Notes under the pieces: model-generated
What the model saw: the letters and a program-made list of their open reading frames with translations, nothing else
Database searches by the model: none
What the model was told of the DNA's origin: nothing
In this document: one piece after another, positions 1 to 7,198 of the stretch
Layout of the letters: every line of letters starts with the position of its first letter
Numbering within the stretch: position 1 is the first letter of the stretch
DNA from: SIG710 sp045587665
GTDB lineage: Bacteria > Bacillota > Clostridia > Oscillospirales > CAG-272
Direction: 5' to 3'
Assembly (NCBI GenBank): GCA_045587665.1
Contig: JAZNCT010000014.1
Span: 1 to 8,387, forward strand
Length of the DNA stretch: 8,387 nucleotides
Made by a program: the position numbers and the translations under genes

Positions 1-427
1 CACAATGCTTGAGTGGAAGACTATGGCTGAAAACGGCTCCATGTACAATACTCCTCCTTGCTATACCATCTACATCGCTAAGCTCGTTTATGAGTGGATC
101 CTCAGCATCGGCGGTCTTGATAAGATGAAGGAAATGAACGAAAAGAAGGCTGCATATCTCTATGATTATCTTGATAATCAGGAATACTATGTTGCTCCCG
201 TAAAGAAAGACAGCCGTTCTATGATGAATGTAACCTTTGTAACAGGCGATGCTGATCTTGACAAGAAGTTCGCATCTGAGGCAGGCAAGGCAGGTCTTAA
301 GAATCTTAAGGGTCACAGAAGCGTTGGCGGTATGCGTGCTTCTATTTATAACGCAATGCCTTATGAGGGCGTTGTTGCACTCGTTGACTTTATGAAAGAG
401 TTTGCAAAGAACAATCCCAAGGGTTAA
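1..427 (+). CDS. serC: Phosphoserine aminotransferase, C-terminal part (5' end outside window)
   Basis: PLP-dependent aminotransferase of serine biosynthesis: converts 3-phosphohydroxypyruvate plus glutamate to O-phosphoserine; cytosolic homodimer. Only about the last 141 codons are present. The reading frame is open from base 2 and runs off the left edge, so the Met at base 5 is internal and the Schiff-base lysine lies outside. Visible family signatures are SMYNTPPCYTIY near the start (the NTPP active-site strand), the GGL and NEKKAAYLYDYLD helix region, RSMMNVTF, and the diagnostic GHRSVGGMRASIYNAMP block whose His-Arg and second Arg bind the substrate phosphate in characterised SerC enzymes. 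The ending, with a VALVDFMKEF helix, fits a complete natural C-terminus. serA starts 17 bp downstream, so the two are almost certainly co-transcribed. Identification is very secure. Confidence 0.96.
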   Translation, partial: TMLEWKTMAENGSMYNTPPCYTIYIAKLVYEWILSIGGLDKMKEMNEKKAAYLYDYLDNQEYYVAPVKKDSRSMMNVTFVTGDADLDKKFASEAGKAGLKNLKGHRSVGGMRASIYNAMPYEGVVALVDFMKEFAKNNPKG

Positions 428-444
428 TTTAAGAGGTATTTGAA

Positions 445-1608
445 ATGAAGAATATACAGCTTCTCAATAAAATCGCAAAGATCGGCACAGATGTGCTGGA
501 TAAGAATGAATATAATGTTGGCGCAGATGTGGCAAACCCCGATGCGATCATGGTTCGCTCGGCAGCAATGCATGATATGGAGTTTGGTAAAGAGCTCCGC
601 GCTATTGCTCGTTGCGGTGCAGGTGTAAATAACATTCCTGTTGACCGTTGCTCTGAGGAGGGCATAGTTGTTTTCAACACACCGGGTGCTAATGCAAACG
701 GCGTTAAGGAGCTGGCTATTGCGGCTATTCTCCTTGCGGCTCGTGATATCACAGGAGGTATCAAATGGGCTAACAGCCTTAAGGGCACAGAGGGAGTTGC
801 AAAGGCAGTTGAGGCAGGCAAGAGTGCTTTTGCCGGCGGTGAGATCGCAGGCAAAACTCTTGGCGTTATTGGTCTCGGAGCTATTGGCGGTAAGGTGGCT
901 AATGCTGCTGCTGATCTTGGCATGAACGTTGTTGGCTGTGACCCTTATCTCACCATTGAAGCGGCTTGGAATATGTCCAGAGCCGTAAAGAAGGTTGCAA
1001 CATTTGAGGATGTATTTAAGACAGCAGACTATGTGACCCTTCACGTTCCCGCAACACCTCAGACAAAGAACATGATAAACGCAGAAAGTCTCGCAATGAT
1101 GAAGGACGGCGTTAAGATAATCAACCTGTCCCGTGCAGATCTCGTAAATGCGGCCGATATGAAGGCGGCGATCGAGAGCGGCAAGGTGTCAAAGTATGTT
1201 GTTGACTTCCCCACAGAGGACACTGTTGATGTTGACGGTATTATAACCATTCCTCACCTTGGCGCATCTACATCCGAATCTGAGGATAACTGCGCAGTTA
1301 TGGCGGCTCATCAGCTTGATGATTTTCTGAGATCGGGTAATATCAAAAACAGTGTGAACTATCCCAATGTTTCTCTCGCTCATGTCCCAGGATGCACAAG
1401 AATCGGAGTATTCCACAAGAATATTCCCGCTATTATCACAAAGATATCGGGTGCATTTGCAGACCAGGGCATAAATATCGAGAATTTCATAAATGCTTCC
1501 AAGGGTGATAACGCATATACTCTTGTTGAAACGGCAACTCCGGTCAGCGAAGAGATTGCGGCAAAAATTGCCGAGGTTGAAAGCGTAGTAAGAGTTCAGA
1601 TCATCTGA
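445..1608 (+). CDS. serA: D-3-phosphoglycerate dehydrogenase, short ACT-domain form
   Basis: Catalyses the first step of serine synthesis, NAD-dependent oxidation of 3-phosphoglycerate to 3-phosphohydroxypyruvate, in the cytosol. The 387-residue protein has a split D-2-hydroxyacid dehydrogenase catalytic domain (about 1-95 and 275-305), a Rossmann NAD domain with GLGAIG at 143-148 and the ribose-binding acid D166, and a C-terminal ACT domain (about 319-387) that in relatives binds serine for feedback inhibition. The catalytic triad is visible as R230 (NLSRADLVN), E258 (DFPTED) and H271 (PHLGAST). It lacks the extra ~100-residue allosteric substrate-binding domain of long SerA proteins, so it is a short type close in size to the E. 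coli enzyme. The start is set by AAGAGGT at 431-437, 7 bp before ATG. It follows serC by 17 bp and is followed by a terminator, making it the last gene of its unit. Confidence 0.96.
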   Translation: MKNIQLLNKIAKIGTDVLDKNEYNVGADVANPDAIMVRSAAMHDMEFGKELRAIARCGAGVNNIPVDRCSEEGIVVFNTPGANANGVKELAIAAILLAARDITGGIKWANSLKGTEGVAKAVEAGKSAFAGGEIAGKTLGVIGLGAIGGKVANAAADLGMNVVGCDPYLTIEAAWNMSRAVKKVATFEDVFKTADYVTLHVPATPQTKNMINAESLAMMKDGVKIINLSRADLVNAADMKAAIESGKVSKYVVDFPTEDTVDVDGIITIPHLGASTSESEDNCAVMAAHQLDDFLRSGNIKNSVNYPNVSLAHVPGCTRIGVFHKNIPAIITKISGAFADQGINIENFINASKGDNAYTLVETATPVSEEIAAKIAEVESVVRVQII

Positions 1609-1620
1609 TAATCAAATATT

Positions 1621-1657
1621 GAAGCGGCTTTTGCGTTTGTGCAAAAGCCGCTTCTTT
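1621..1657 (+). terminator. Rho-independent terminator after serA
   Basis: A perfect 14-bp inverted repeat (1621-1634 with 1641-1654, GAAGCGGCTTTTGC and its complement) encloses a 6-base loop and is followed by a short T-run (TTTC at the end of the right arm). It lies 13 bp past the serA stop codon and just before a new promoter, so it separates the serine genes from the downstream operon. The U-tract is short, so termination may be incomplete, but the stem is strong. The opposite strand lacks a good T-run. Confidence 0.85.
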
Positions 1658-1696
1658 CGGTGATTATAATATCTTTGCAGTTTTTCTCACAATCCG

Positions 1697-1725
1697 TTGC
1701 AAATAGTGATGTTTTGTGGTATAAT
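1697..1725 (+). promoter_or_regulatory. Sigma-A type promoter with extended -10 for the downstream operon
   Basis: The -35 box TTGCAA (1697-1702) is separated by exactly 17 bp from a perfect -10 box TATAAT (1720-1725), which is preceded by TG at 1717-1718 to give an extended -10 (TGGTATAAT). Transcription would begin near 1732, leaving a leader of only about 30 bases before the HAD phosphatase ATG at 1762. That is too short for a riboswitch or T-box. Its position straight after the serA terminator makes it the likely start of the transcript covering all genes to about 7579. Confidence 0.82.
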
Positions 1726-1761
1726 TGTGATATATATAATTTAAAATAAAAGAGGCAAATT

Positions 1762-2412
1762 ATGAAATACAGTGCGGTTATTTGGGATATGGATGGAACT
1801 ATACTTGACACCTTGCAGGATCTTTGCGACAGCGTAAATTTTATCCTTGCAAAGAATGGGTATCCGGAAAGAAGTTTTGAGCAGACAAGATGCTCGGTTG
1901 GCAACGGCGTTCGCCGTCTTGTGGAGCTCTCGGTGCCAAATGGGGAGAATGATCCGAGATTTGAGGAGCTTTTTGCAGATTTTAAAAAGCATTACAGCGG
2001 AAATTGCCGTAACAAGACTCGTCCTTATGCGGGGATCGCAGATGTGCTTGACGCACTCAAAGCCAAGGGTATAAAAATGGCGGTGGTCTCAAACAAGCTT
2101 GACAGTGCTGTGCAAGAGCTTGCACGGGATTTTTATCCTCAGATGGATTTTTCTCTCGGCGAGACAGAGGGGCTTCGGAGAAAACCTGCGCCCGATATGG
2201 TTGAAAGAGCTCTGAACGAGCTTGGCGTTGATAAAAAGGATGCAGTTTATATCGGCGATTCAGAGGTTGATGTTCTTACAGCGAAAAACTCCGGGCTTGA
2301 CTGCATAAGTGTTTTGTGGGGATTCAGAACCCGTGAGGAGCTTGTTCCATACGGTGCAGAGCAGTTTGCGTCATCACCTATGGAGATTCTCGATTTGGTG
2401 ACCAAAGAATAA
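1762..2412 (+). CDS. HAD-superfamily phosphatase, phosphoglycolate phosphatase-like (subfamily IA)
   Basis: Predicted cytosolic Mg-dependent phosphomonoesterase of 216 residues. All four HAD motifs are present: motif I WDMDGT with nucleophile D9 and acid/base D11, motif II S110 in VVSNK, motif III K141 in RRKPAPD, and motif IV D166/D170 in IGDSEVD. The stretch from about 15 to 85 between motifs I and II is a helical C1-type cap, the arrangement of Gph (phosphoglycolate phosphatase) and beta-phosphoglucomutase-like enzymes, and the length fits. The ATG at 1762 follows an AGAGG site at 1751-1755. It is the first gene of its operon, with the PHP gene 17 bp downstream. Phosphoglycolate is the default substrate guess, but HAD substrates cannot be read from sequence alone. 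Because serC and serA lie directly upstream, phosphoserine is an attractive alternative, although classical SerB belongs to a different cap class. Confidence 0.88.
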   Translation: MKYSAVIWDMDGTILDTLQDLCDSVNFILAKNGYPERSFEQTRCSVGNGVRRLVELSVPNGENDPRFEELFADFKKHYSGNCRNKTRPYAGIADVLDALKAKGIKMAVVSNKLDSAVQELARDFYPQMDFSLGETEGLRRKPAPDMVERALNELGVDKKDAVYIGDSEVDVLTAKNSGLDCISVLWGFRTREELVPYGAEQFASSPMEILDLVTKE

Positions 2413-2429
2413 AAAAGAGAGGCAAAGCT

Positions 2430-3116
2430 ATGAAAAAATATAGATATGAAACACATCTTCATACGGCAGAATGCAGTGCCTGCGGAAAGGCCAGCGCAGC
2501 CGAGCAGGTTGCTTTTTATGCGGAAAAGGGGTTTGCCGGAATAATCGTTACCGATCATTTTTTCAATGGGAACACGACCGTTCCAAGAGAGGGTCTTAGC
2601 TGGAAAGAAAAGGTTGAGAGATTTTGTGAGGGATATCTGAATGCCTTGAGGGAAGGCAGAAAAGAAGATCTTGATGTGTTTTTTGGCTGGGAATATTCGT
2701 TTTACGGAACAGATTTTCTGACATACGGTCTTTCTCCAAGGTGGCTTCTTGACAACCCCCAGATCATGGAAATGGAGCATTGGGATTACTGTAATTTCGT
2801 CCGGGACAGCGGGGGTCTTATCATTCATGCTCATCCATTCAGGGAGGCGAACTATATAAAGGAGATAAGATTGTTGCCCAGAAATGTTGACGGCGTTGAG
2901 GTCATAAATTCAAACAGGACCAAATTTGAAAACAAAATGGCATTGGATTATGCCAAAAAATATGATCTGATCAAATTTGCAGGAAGCGACAATCACAGAG
3001 CGTTTGCACACGGCAATGTTGCAGGAATCGAAACTCCATATAAAATTGAAAATATGCAGCAGTTTGTTGAGATAATAAAAAAAGGAAAATTTAAAATTTT
3101 TACTCAAAAAAGTTGA
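2430..3116 (+). CDS. PHP-domain metal-dependent phosphoesterase
   Basis: A stand-alone PHP-domain protein of 228 residues, predicted to be a cytosolic phosphoesterase using a cluster of divalent metals. Metal-binding motifs appear in the usual order: ETHLHT with H9 and H11, VTDH with D42 and H43, GWEYS with E88, IIHAHPF with H133 and H135, and GSDNH with D187 and H189. The barrel is compact and has no attached polymerase or histidinol-phosphatase-specific region, so the substrate is unknown; histidinol phosphate, nucleoside 3',5'-bisphosphate and short oligonucleotides are substrates of known relatives. Start chosen at ATG 2430, 7 bp after GAGAGG. It sits between a HAD phosphatase and pepT in the same operon, with gaps of 17 and 12 bp. 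The C-terminus is lysine-rich and encoded by an A/T-rich tract. Family assignment is firm, function is not. Confidence 0.86.
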   Translation: MKKYRYETHLHTAECSACGKASAAEQVAFYAEKGFAGIIVTDHFFNGNTTVPREGLSWKEKVERFCEGYLNALREGRKEDLDVFFGWEYSFYGTDFLTYGLSPRWLLDNPQIMEMEHWDYCNFVRDSGGLIIHAHPFREANYIKEIRLLPRNVDGVEVINSNRTKFENKMALDYAKKYDLIKFAGSDNHRAFAHGNVAGIETPYKIENMQQFVEIIKKGKFKIFTQKS

Positions 3117-3128
3117 GAGGAGCATAAT

Positions 3129-4337
3129 ATGAAGGTTGTTGAAAGATTTTTTAATTATATATCATTTCCAACAATGTCAAATGATGATTCGGATACCTGT
3201 CCAAGCACTGAAAAGCAGTTGCTCCTTGCTAAGGAGCTTGAAAAAGAGCTGAGAGACCTTAGAATTGATGCCCATATGGATGAGCACGGATATGTTTACG
3301 GCTCTTTGCCGTCGAATTGCGGAGAAGGACACCCTGCCGTGGCTTTTCTGGCTCATATGGATACCTCCTCTGCGGTAGCTGACAGCCCTGTAAAGGCAAG
3401 AATTATAGAATATACCGGTGGCGAGATAATTTTGAACGAAGATGAAAATATCGTAAGAGCTGCGCCCGGTGACATATTTATCGGAAAGCACCTTATAATC
3501 ACCGACGGAAAAACACTTCTCGGTGCTGATGATAAAGCAGGAATTGCGGAGATAATGGATGCTCTCGAAAGACTTATCAACAGCGGTGAGAAGCATGGAG
3601 ATATAAAGATCTGTTTTACGCCTGATGAAGAGATAGGCAGAGGAACAAACAAGATAGATCTTAAAAAGCTTGGTGCTGATTACGGTTATACTTTTGACGG
3701 AGGAAAGCTTGGTGGTATAGAATATGAAAATTTCAATGCGGCAAGTGCGTCGGTTAAGATAAAGGGCTTTTCTGTACATCCCGGAGGAGCTAAAGACAAG
3801 ATGAAAAATGCCAGCCTTATAGCAATGGAATATAATTCGCTTCTTCCCCACGATGAGGTGCCTGAAAAAACATGTGGATATGAAGGCTTCTACCATTTGT
3901 TTGATATGAAGGGAAGCATTGAAGAGGCGGAGCTTTATTACATTATTCGCGACCACGATATGAAAAAATTTGAAGAGAAGAAGCAGATGATGCTCGATTC
4001 TGCCGAAAAGATCAACGCAAAATACGGCAAGGGATTTTGCAATGTGGAGCTTGAGGACTCATATTTTAATATGAGGGAAGTAATAGAAAAATATCCTTAT
4101 GTGCTCAGGCGTGCCGAGGAGGCAATGAGAGAAGAGGGCGTTGAACCATGGAACGAGCCTATCAGAGGGGGCACAGACGGTGCAAGACTCTCATTTATGG
4201 GACTGCCCTGCCCAAATCTTTGCACAGGCGGTTATGATTTTCATTCAAGGAGCGAATTTGCAGTTGTTGAAGAGATGGAGAAGTGTGCAGATATTGCACT
4301 TCGTCTTATGAAGAACACGGCAAAGTATAAGAAATAA
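3129..4337 (+). CDS. pepT: Peptidase T (tripeptide aminopeptidase, M20B)
   Basis: Cytosolic di-zinc aminopeptidase that removes the N-terminal residue from tripeptides, recycling amino acids from peptides. The 402-residue length matches the family (about 400-410). Zinc and catalytic residues line up with characterised PepT: H76 and D78 in AHMDTSS, bridging D134 in LGADDKAG, general base E167 and ligand E168 in PDEEIG, D190 in YTFDGG, and H372 in DFHSRSE. The lid/dimerisation domain covers roughly 205-315, and the substrate-binding region has EPIRGGTDGARLS at 343-355. Its SD (GAGAGGAG, 3115-3122) overlaps the stop codon of the PHP gene, so translation is probably coupled; the ATG follows 6 bp later. 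The next gene starts 3 bp after its stop. Recognition is secure; the operon partners do not suggest a specific peptide source. Confidence 0.95.
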   Translation: MKVVERFFNYISFPTMSNDDSDTCPSTEKQLLLAKELEKELRDLRIDAHMDEHGYVYGSLPSNCGEGHPAVAFLAHMDTSSAVADSPVKARIIEYTGGEIILNEDENIVRAAPGDIFIGKHLIITDGKTLLGADDKAGIAEIMDALERLINSGEKHGDIKICFTPDEEIGRGTNKIDLKKLGADYGYTFDGGKLGGIEYENFNAASASVKIKGFSVHPGGAKDKMKNASLIAMEYNSLLPHDEVPEKTCGYEGFYHLFDMKGSIEEAELYYIIRDHDMKKFEEKKQMMLDSAEKINAKYGKGFCNVELEDSYFNMREVIEKYPYVLRRAEEAMREEGVEPWNEPIRGGTDGARLSFMGLPCPNLCTGGYDFHSRSEFAVVEEMEKCADIALRLMKNTAKYKK

Positions 4338-4340
4338 TAT

Positions 4341-4976
4341 ATGGCAAAGGTGAATCTTAAGGGAGGGGCACTGCTTGCTCCTCTGCCGCCGGTTATGGTG
4401 AGCTGCGGCAATTCCGAAACGGGTGAAACGAACATAATTACCGTTGCGTGGACGGGGATAATCAATACAAAACCGCCAAAAACATATATTTCTGTGCGTC
4501 CGAGCCGCCATTCACACCATATAATTAAGGAAAGCGGCGAATTTGTACTTAATCTCGCCACCGAGGAGCTTGTGAAAAGCACCGATTATTGCGGTATCTA
4601 TACCGGAAAAAAGGTGGATAAATTCGAAAAATGTAAACTCACAAGGGCCGAATCAAGCGTGGTATCCTGCCCGAGCATTGGGGAAAGCCCAATGTCCATT
4701 GAATGTAAGGTGACACAGATAATACCAATGGAAAGCCATGATATGTTTCTTGCGGATATCGTTGCTGTGACGGTTGATGAGGGCCTGCTTGATAAGGACG
4801 GCAGGCTATGCCTTGAACGGGCGCATCTTGCAGCATTTGTCCATGGAGAATATTTTTCACTTGGTAAAAAGATCGGATACTTTGGTTTTTCAACAAAGAA
4901 ATCGGGTGCAAAAAAGCACGGTAAGCATAAAGGAAGATCAAAAAATGAAACTAACAGAAATTCTGAAAAGCGGTAA
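4341..4976 (+). CDS. Flavin reductase-like (flavoredoxin-type) FMN-binding protein
   Basis: A 211-residue protein with the FMN-binding split-barrel fold of the flavin reductase/flavoredoxin family; such proteins bind FMN and pass electrons or reduce flavin. The N-terminus (NLKGGALLAPLPPVMVSCG), the TNIITVAWTGI strand, KPPKTYISVRPSRHSH at 44-59, and the closing HGEYFSLGKKIGYFGFS at 168-184 are typical of anaerobe members. Residues 186-211 form a strongly basic, probably disordered tail with 13 Lys/Arg/His, beyond the conserved fold. The start at 4341 is supported by family alignment although no clear SD is seen; it lies 3 bp after the pepT stop, so coupling is likely. The last 32 bases overlap the start of metF, and the tail codons contain the metF SD. 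A link to MetF redox chemistry is inference from position only. Confidence 0.85.
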   Translation: MAKVNLKGGALLAPLPPVMVSCGNSETGETNIITVAWTGIINTKPPKTYISVRPSRHSHHIIKESGEFVLNLATEELVKSTDYCGIYTGKKVDKFEKCKLTRAESSVVSCPSIGESPMSIECKVTQIIPMESHDMFLADIVAVTVDEGLLDKDGRLCLERAHLAAFVHGEYFSLGKKIGYFGFSTKKSGAKKHGKHKGRSKNETNRNSEKR

Positions 4977-5823
4977 GATAAGTTTGTCCTTTGAAGTGTT
5001 CCCACCCAAAACAGACACGGCATTTGAAAGCGTAAAGTCCGCAACAGAGGAAATAGCCAAGTTGCGTCCTTCCTTCATGAGTGTTACATACGGCGCAGGC
5101 GGGGGAACAAGTAAATATACCCTTGATATTGCCAAGGATATAAAGGAGAATTACGGAGTGCCGACACTTGCTCACCTGACCTGTGTTTCCTCTACTCGTG
5201 AAACGGTGCATGAGAAGATAGAGGCTATAAAAGCGGCAGGAGTCAGCAATGTTATGGCACTTCGCGGCGACCTGACTCCCGAGCTTGAAGGTAAGGACAG
5301 GAGCGGATGGGCATACAGGCATGCCGTGGATCTGGTTCGTGAGCTTAAGGAGGGCGGCACGGATTTCTGCATTGGCGGCGCTTGTTACCCCGAGATACAT
5401 CCTGAGAGCAGTGATCAAAAAGAGGATATCAGATATCTCAAAGAAAAGGTTGATGCAGGCTGTGATTTTTTGACAACGCAGATGTTTTTCGATAACAATC
5501 TACTTTATAATTTTCTCTATAAAATCAGGGAAGCCGGCATAAATGTGCCGATAGTTGCAGGCATTATGCCTATAACAAATGCAAATCAGGTGGAAAGAGC
5601 AATAAAGCTTTCAGGCTCGTTTATGCCGCACCGTTTTAAAAGTCTTGTGGATAAATTCGGCTCTGATCCGGCTGCAATGAAACAGGCAGGAATTGCATAT
5701 GCAACAGATCAGATAATAGATCTTTTTGCAAATAATATCACGAATGTTCATGTTTATTCTATGAATAAGCCCGATGTTGCCAAAATGATAATGGAAAATC
5801 TTTCGGATATGATCGGAAAATGA
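4945..5823 (+). CDS. metF: 5,10-methylenetetrahydrofolate reductase
   Basis: Flavoprotein that reduces 5,10-methylene-THF to 5-methyl-THF, the methyl donor for methionine synthesis. The 292-residue TIM barrel matches the bacterial length. Signatures are SFEVFPPKT with catalytic E17, the THF/FAD contact strand SVTYGAGGGTS (46-56), HLTC (77-80), ALRGD with the flavin-modulating D109, the GACYPEIHPE block (145-154), TTQMFFDN (177-184) and GIMPITNANQ (206-215). The frame is open much further upstream, but ATG 4945 is chosen because it gives the family N-terminus and is preceded by AAGGAAG at 4930-4936. The start lies inside the end of the flavin-reductase gene (32-bp overlap), and the stop overlaps the next start as ATGA. 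Downstream, the methionine synthase activation protein confirms a methyl-transfer role. Confidence 0.95.
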   Translation: MKLTEILKSGKISLSFEVFPPKTDTAFESVKSATEEIAKLRPSFMSVTYGAGGGTSKYTLDIAKDIKENYGVPTLAHLTCVSSTRETVHEKIEAIKAAGVSNVMALRGDLTPELEGKDRSGWAYRHAVDLVRELKEGGTDFCIGGACYPEIHPESSDQKEDIRYLKEKVDAGCDFLTTQMFFDNNLLYNFLYKIREAGINVPIVAGIMPITNANQVERAIKLSGSFMPHRFKSLVDKFGSDPAAMKQAGIAYATDQIIDLFANNITNVHVYSMNKPDVAKMIMENLSDMIGK

Positions 5824-6434
5824 AAAAGGACGAATTTGTAAATGTGATAAGCGTTTCACCGCCGCCACCCTTAAGACGCGAGATAATCAGATATGCAGGC
5901 GGCGGCAAAGATGAGGGAGAGCTTGGGCGGCTTATTGATGAATGTCTTGATGAAGCTTTGCCACAGCTTTCATATAGGCTGTGCTACCGAGTTTTAGAGG
6001 TGGATAAGCTTAGCTCTTTTGCTCTTAAAAGTTCAGATCTCTCAAAAAATCTTTCAGGGTGCGATTATCTGATTGTATTTGCCGCAACGCTGGGACTTGA
6101 TATAGACAGGCTGATAATGAAATACAGCAAGCTCTCACAGCCAAAGGCACTTATAATGCAGGCAATAGGAGCTGAGCGGATCGAAGCCTTGTGCGATGAG
6201 TTTTGCGGTAGAGTGGAAGCAGAGGGCCTGCGTCTCAGACCTCGCTTTAGCCCAGGGTATGGAGATCTTGCGATAGAGCTTCAGAAGGATATTTTTTCTC
6301 TTCTTGATCCGGAACGCAAAATCGGGCTTACTCTCTCAGATTCTATGCTCATGATACCAACAAAATCGGTAACGTCGTTTGTTGGAATAAAAAATGGATC
6401 CGGTGAACAACATTTTTTTGCAGAGGAAAAATGA
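5820..6434 (+). CDS. Free-standing activation domain of B12-dependent methionine synthase
   Basis: A 204-residue homologue of the C-terminal reactivation domain of MetH. In E. coli MetH this domain binds S-adenosylmethionine and supports reductive methylation of cob(II)alamin that has been accidentally oxidised; here it is a separate polypeptide, as in many Clostridia. Key evidence is RPRFSPGYGDLAIELQ at 140-155, which keeps the R-x-x-P-G-Y AdoMet signature (R142, P145-G146-Y147), plus the FAATLG strand at 87-92 and IGLTLSDSMLMIPTKSVTSFVGI at 168-190, also diagnostic. It would act on a MetH partner carrying the homocysteine, folate and cobalamin domains, not encoded in this window. Translation is coupled to metF by an ATGA overlap at 5820-5823, and another ATGA overlap joins it to the pseudouridine synthase gene. 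No N-terminal fusion is seen. Confidence 0.9.
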   Translation: MKKDEFVNVISVSPPPPLRREIIRYAGGGKDEGELGRLIDECLDEALPQLSYRLCYRVLEVDKLSSFALKSSDLSKNLSGCDYLIVFAATLGLDIDRLIMKYSKLSQPKALIMQAIGAERIEALCDEFCGRVEAEGLRLRPRFSPGYGDLAIELQKDIFSLLDPERKIGLTLSDSMLMIPTKSVTSFVGIKNGSGEQHFFAEEK

Positions 6435-7198
6435 TAGAAGTATTATATGAAAATAAAAATGCAATAGTTTGCGTAAAGCCCCATGGCTTGCTTTCCCAAA
6501 GCGGCAGGAACGGCGGAGATGAGCCGGATATGCTCGGGATCGTTTCTCAGCACATTGGAGCAGAAGCCGATCTGATACACCGACTCGACAGACCAACAGG
6601 TGGTGTTATGATCTTTTCAAAAAACAAAAAGACCTCAGGTGCACTTTCGGCTCTGGTTGCGGATAAGGAAAGATGTATAAAGGAATATTTGGCGGTGGTA
6701 AGCGGAGAAATGCAGGTGAGAAGCGGCGATCTTTGCGATTATCTTTTCAAGGATGCGGCAAAGGGGAAGAGCTTTGTTGTGCCCGCGTCAAAAAAAGGAG
6801 CCAAAGAAGCCAGACTTTCGTATGAGGTGATAAGTGTGGCAGACGGAGAGCATGGCAAGCTTTCTCTTGTGAAAATAAGACTCGGAACAGGTCGAACTCA
6901 TCAGATAAGGGCTCAGTTTTCTTCAAGGGGACTGCCGATAGTGGGTGACGGAAAATACGGGAGCCGTGAGAGAATCAGAGGCGAGGCGAACGCTTTTGGC
7001 GTTTCACCAAAGGATATGATAGCCCTTTATGCTTTCAGACTTGCAATTTGCGGCTCGGATATTGCTCGATTTGATGTTCATTCTTTGCCGGATCCTGACC
7101 GATATCCTTTTTCGGTTTTTAAAGAAGATATTTCTTCGGCCTTGGTGAATTCATCATTAGAATGGTTGGACACGAGGATAAGTGGGATGAGGTCATGA
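6431..7198 (+). CDS. RluA-family RNA pseudouridine synthase
   Basis: Converts specific uridines in rRNA or tRNA to pseudouridine. The 255-residue protein holds one catalytic domain: KPHGLLSQSG (16-25), the catalytic motif HRLDRPTGG with D53, LAVVSG (87-92), the DYLFKD element (103-108), TGRTHQIR at 153-160 and LPIVGDGKYG at 168-177. There is no N-terminal S4 RNA-binding domain, so it resembles RluA/TruC-like members more than RluC or RluD; the exact target base cannot be named. The ATG overlaps the previous stop (ATGA at 6431-6434) and has GAGG upstream. The family-like sequence ends near residue 231 (YPFSVFK); the remaining ~24 residues are unlike relatives I know and may be a local extension. 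The stop again forms ATGA with a downstream start at 7195. Confidence 0.92.
   Translation: MIEVLYENKNAIVCVKPHGLLSQSGRNGGDEPDMLGIVSQHIGAEADLIHRLDRPTGGVMIFSKNKKTSGALSALVADKERCIKEYLAVVSGEMQVRSGDLCDYLFKDAAKGKSFVVPASKKGAKEARLSYEVISVADGEHGKLSLVKIRLGTGRTHQIRAQFSSRGLPIVGDGKYGSRERIRGEANAFGVSPKDMIALYAFRLAICGSDIARFDVHSLPDPDRYPFSVFKEDISSALVNSSLEWLDTRISGMRS

Noticed and set aside
1726..1761. Riboswitch or T-box leader before the operon
   Set aside because: The leader from the predicted transcription start is only about 30 bases with no stem or conserved box.
2247..2834. Reverse-strand open frame across the HAD/PHP gene junction
   Set aside because: It opposes two genes with complete catalytic motifs and shows no domain or sensible start signal of its own.
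3088..3112. A/T-rich tract at the end of the PHP gene as an internal promoter or terminator
   Set aside because: No stem-loop and no spaced -35/-10 pair are present; it encodes the lysine-rich C-terminus and leads straight into the pepT SD.
3177..3956. Long reverse-strand open frame opposite pepT
   Set aside because: It is antisense to a well-conserved peptidase gene, has low-complexity composition with no recognisable domain, and is best explained as a shadow frame.
4774..4944. Possible 57-residue N-terminal extension of MetF from an upstream ATG
   Set aside because: It lies inside the flavin-reductase coding region and does not resemble MetF; ATG 4945 has a good SD and gives the normal family N-terminus.
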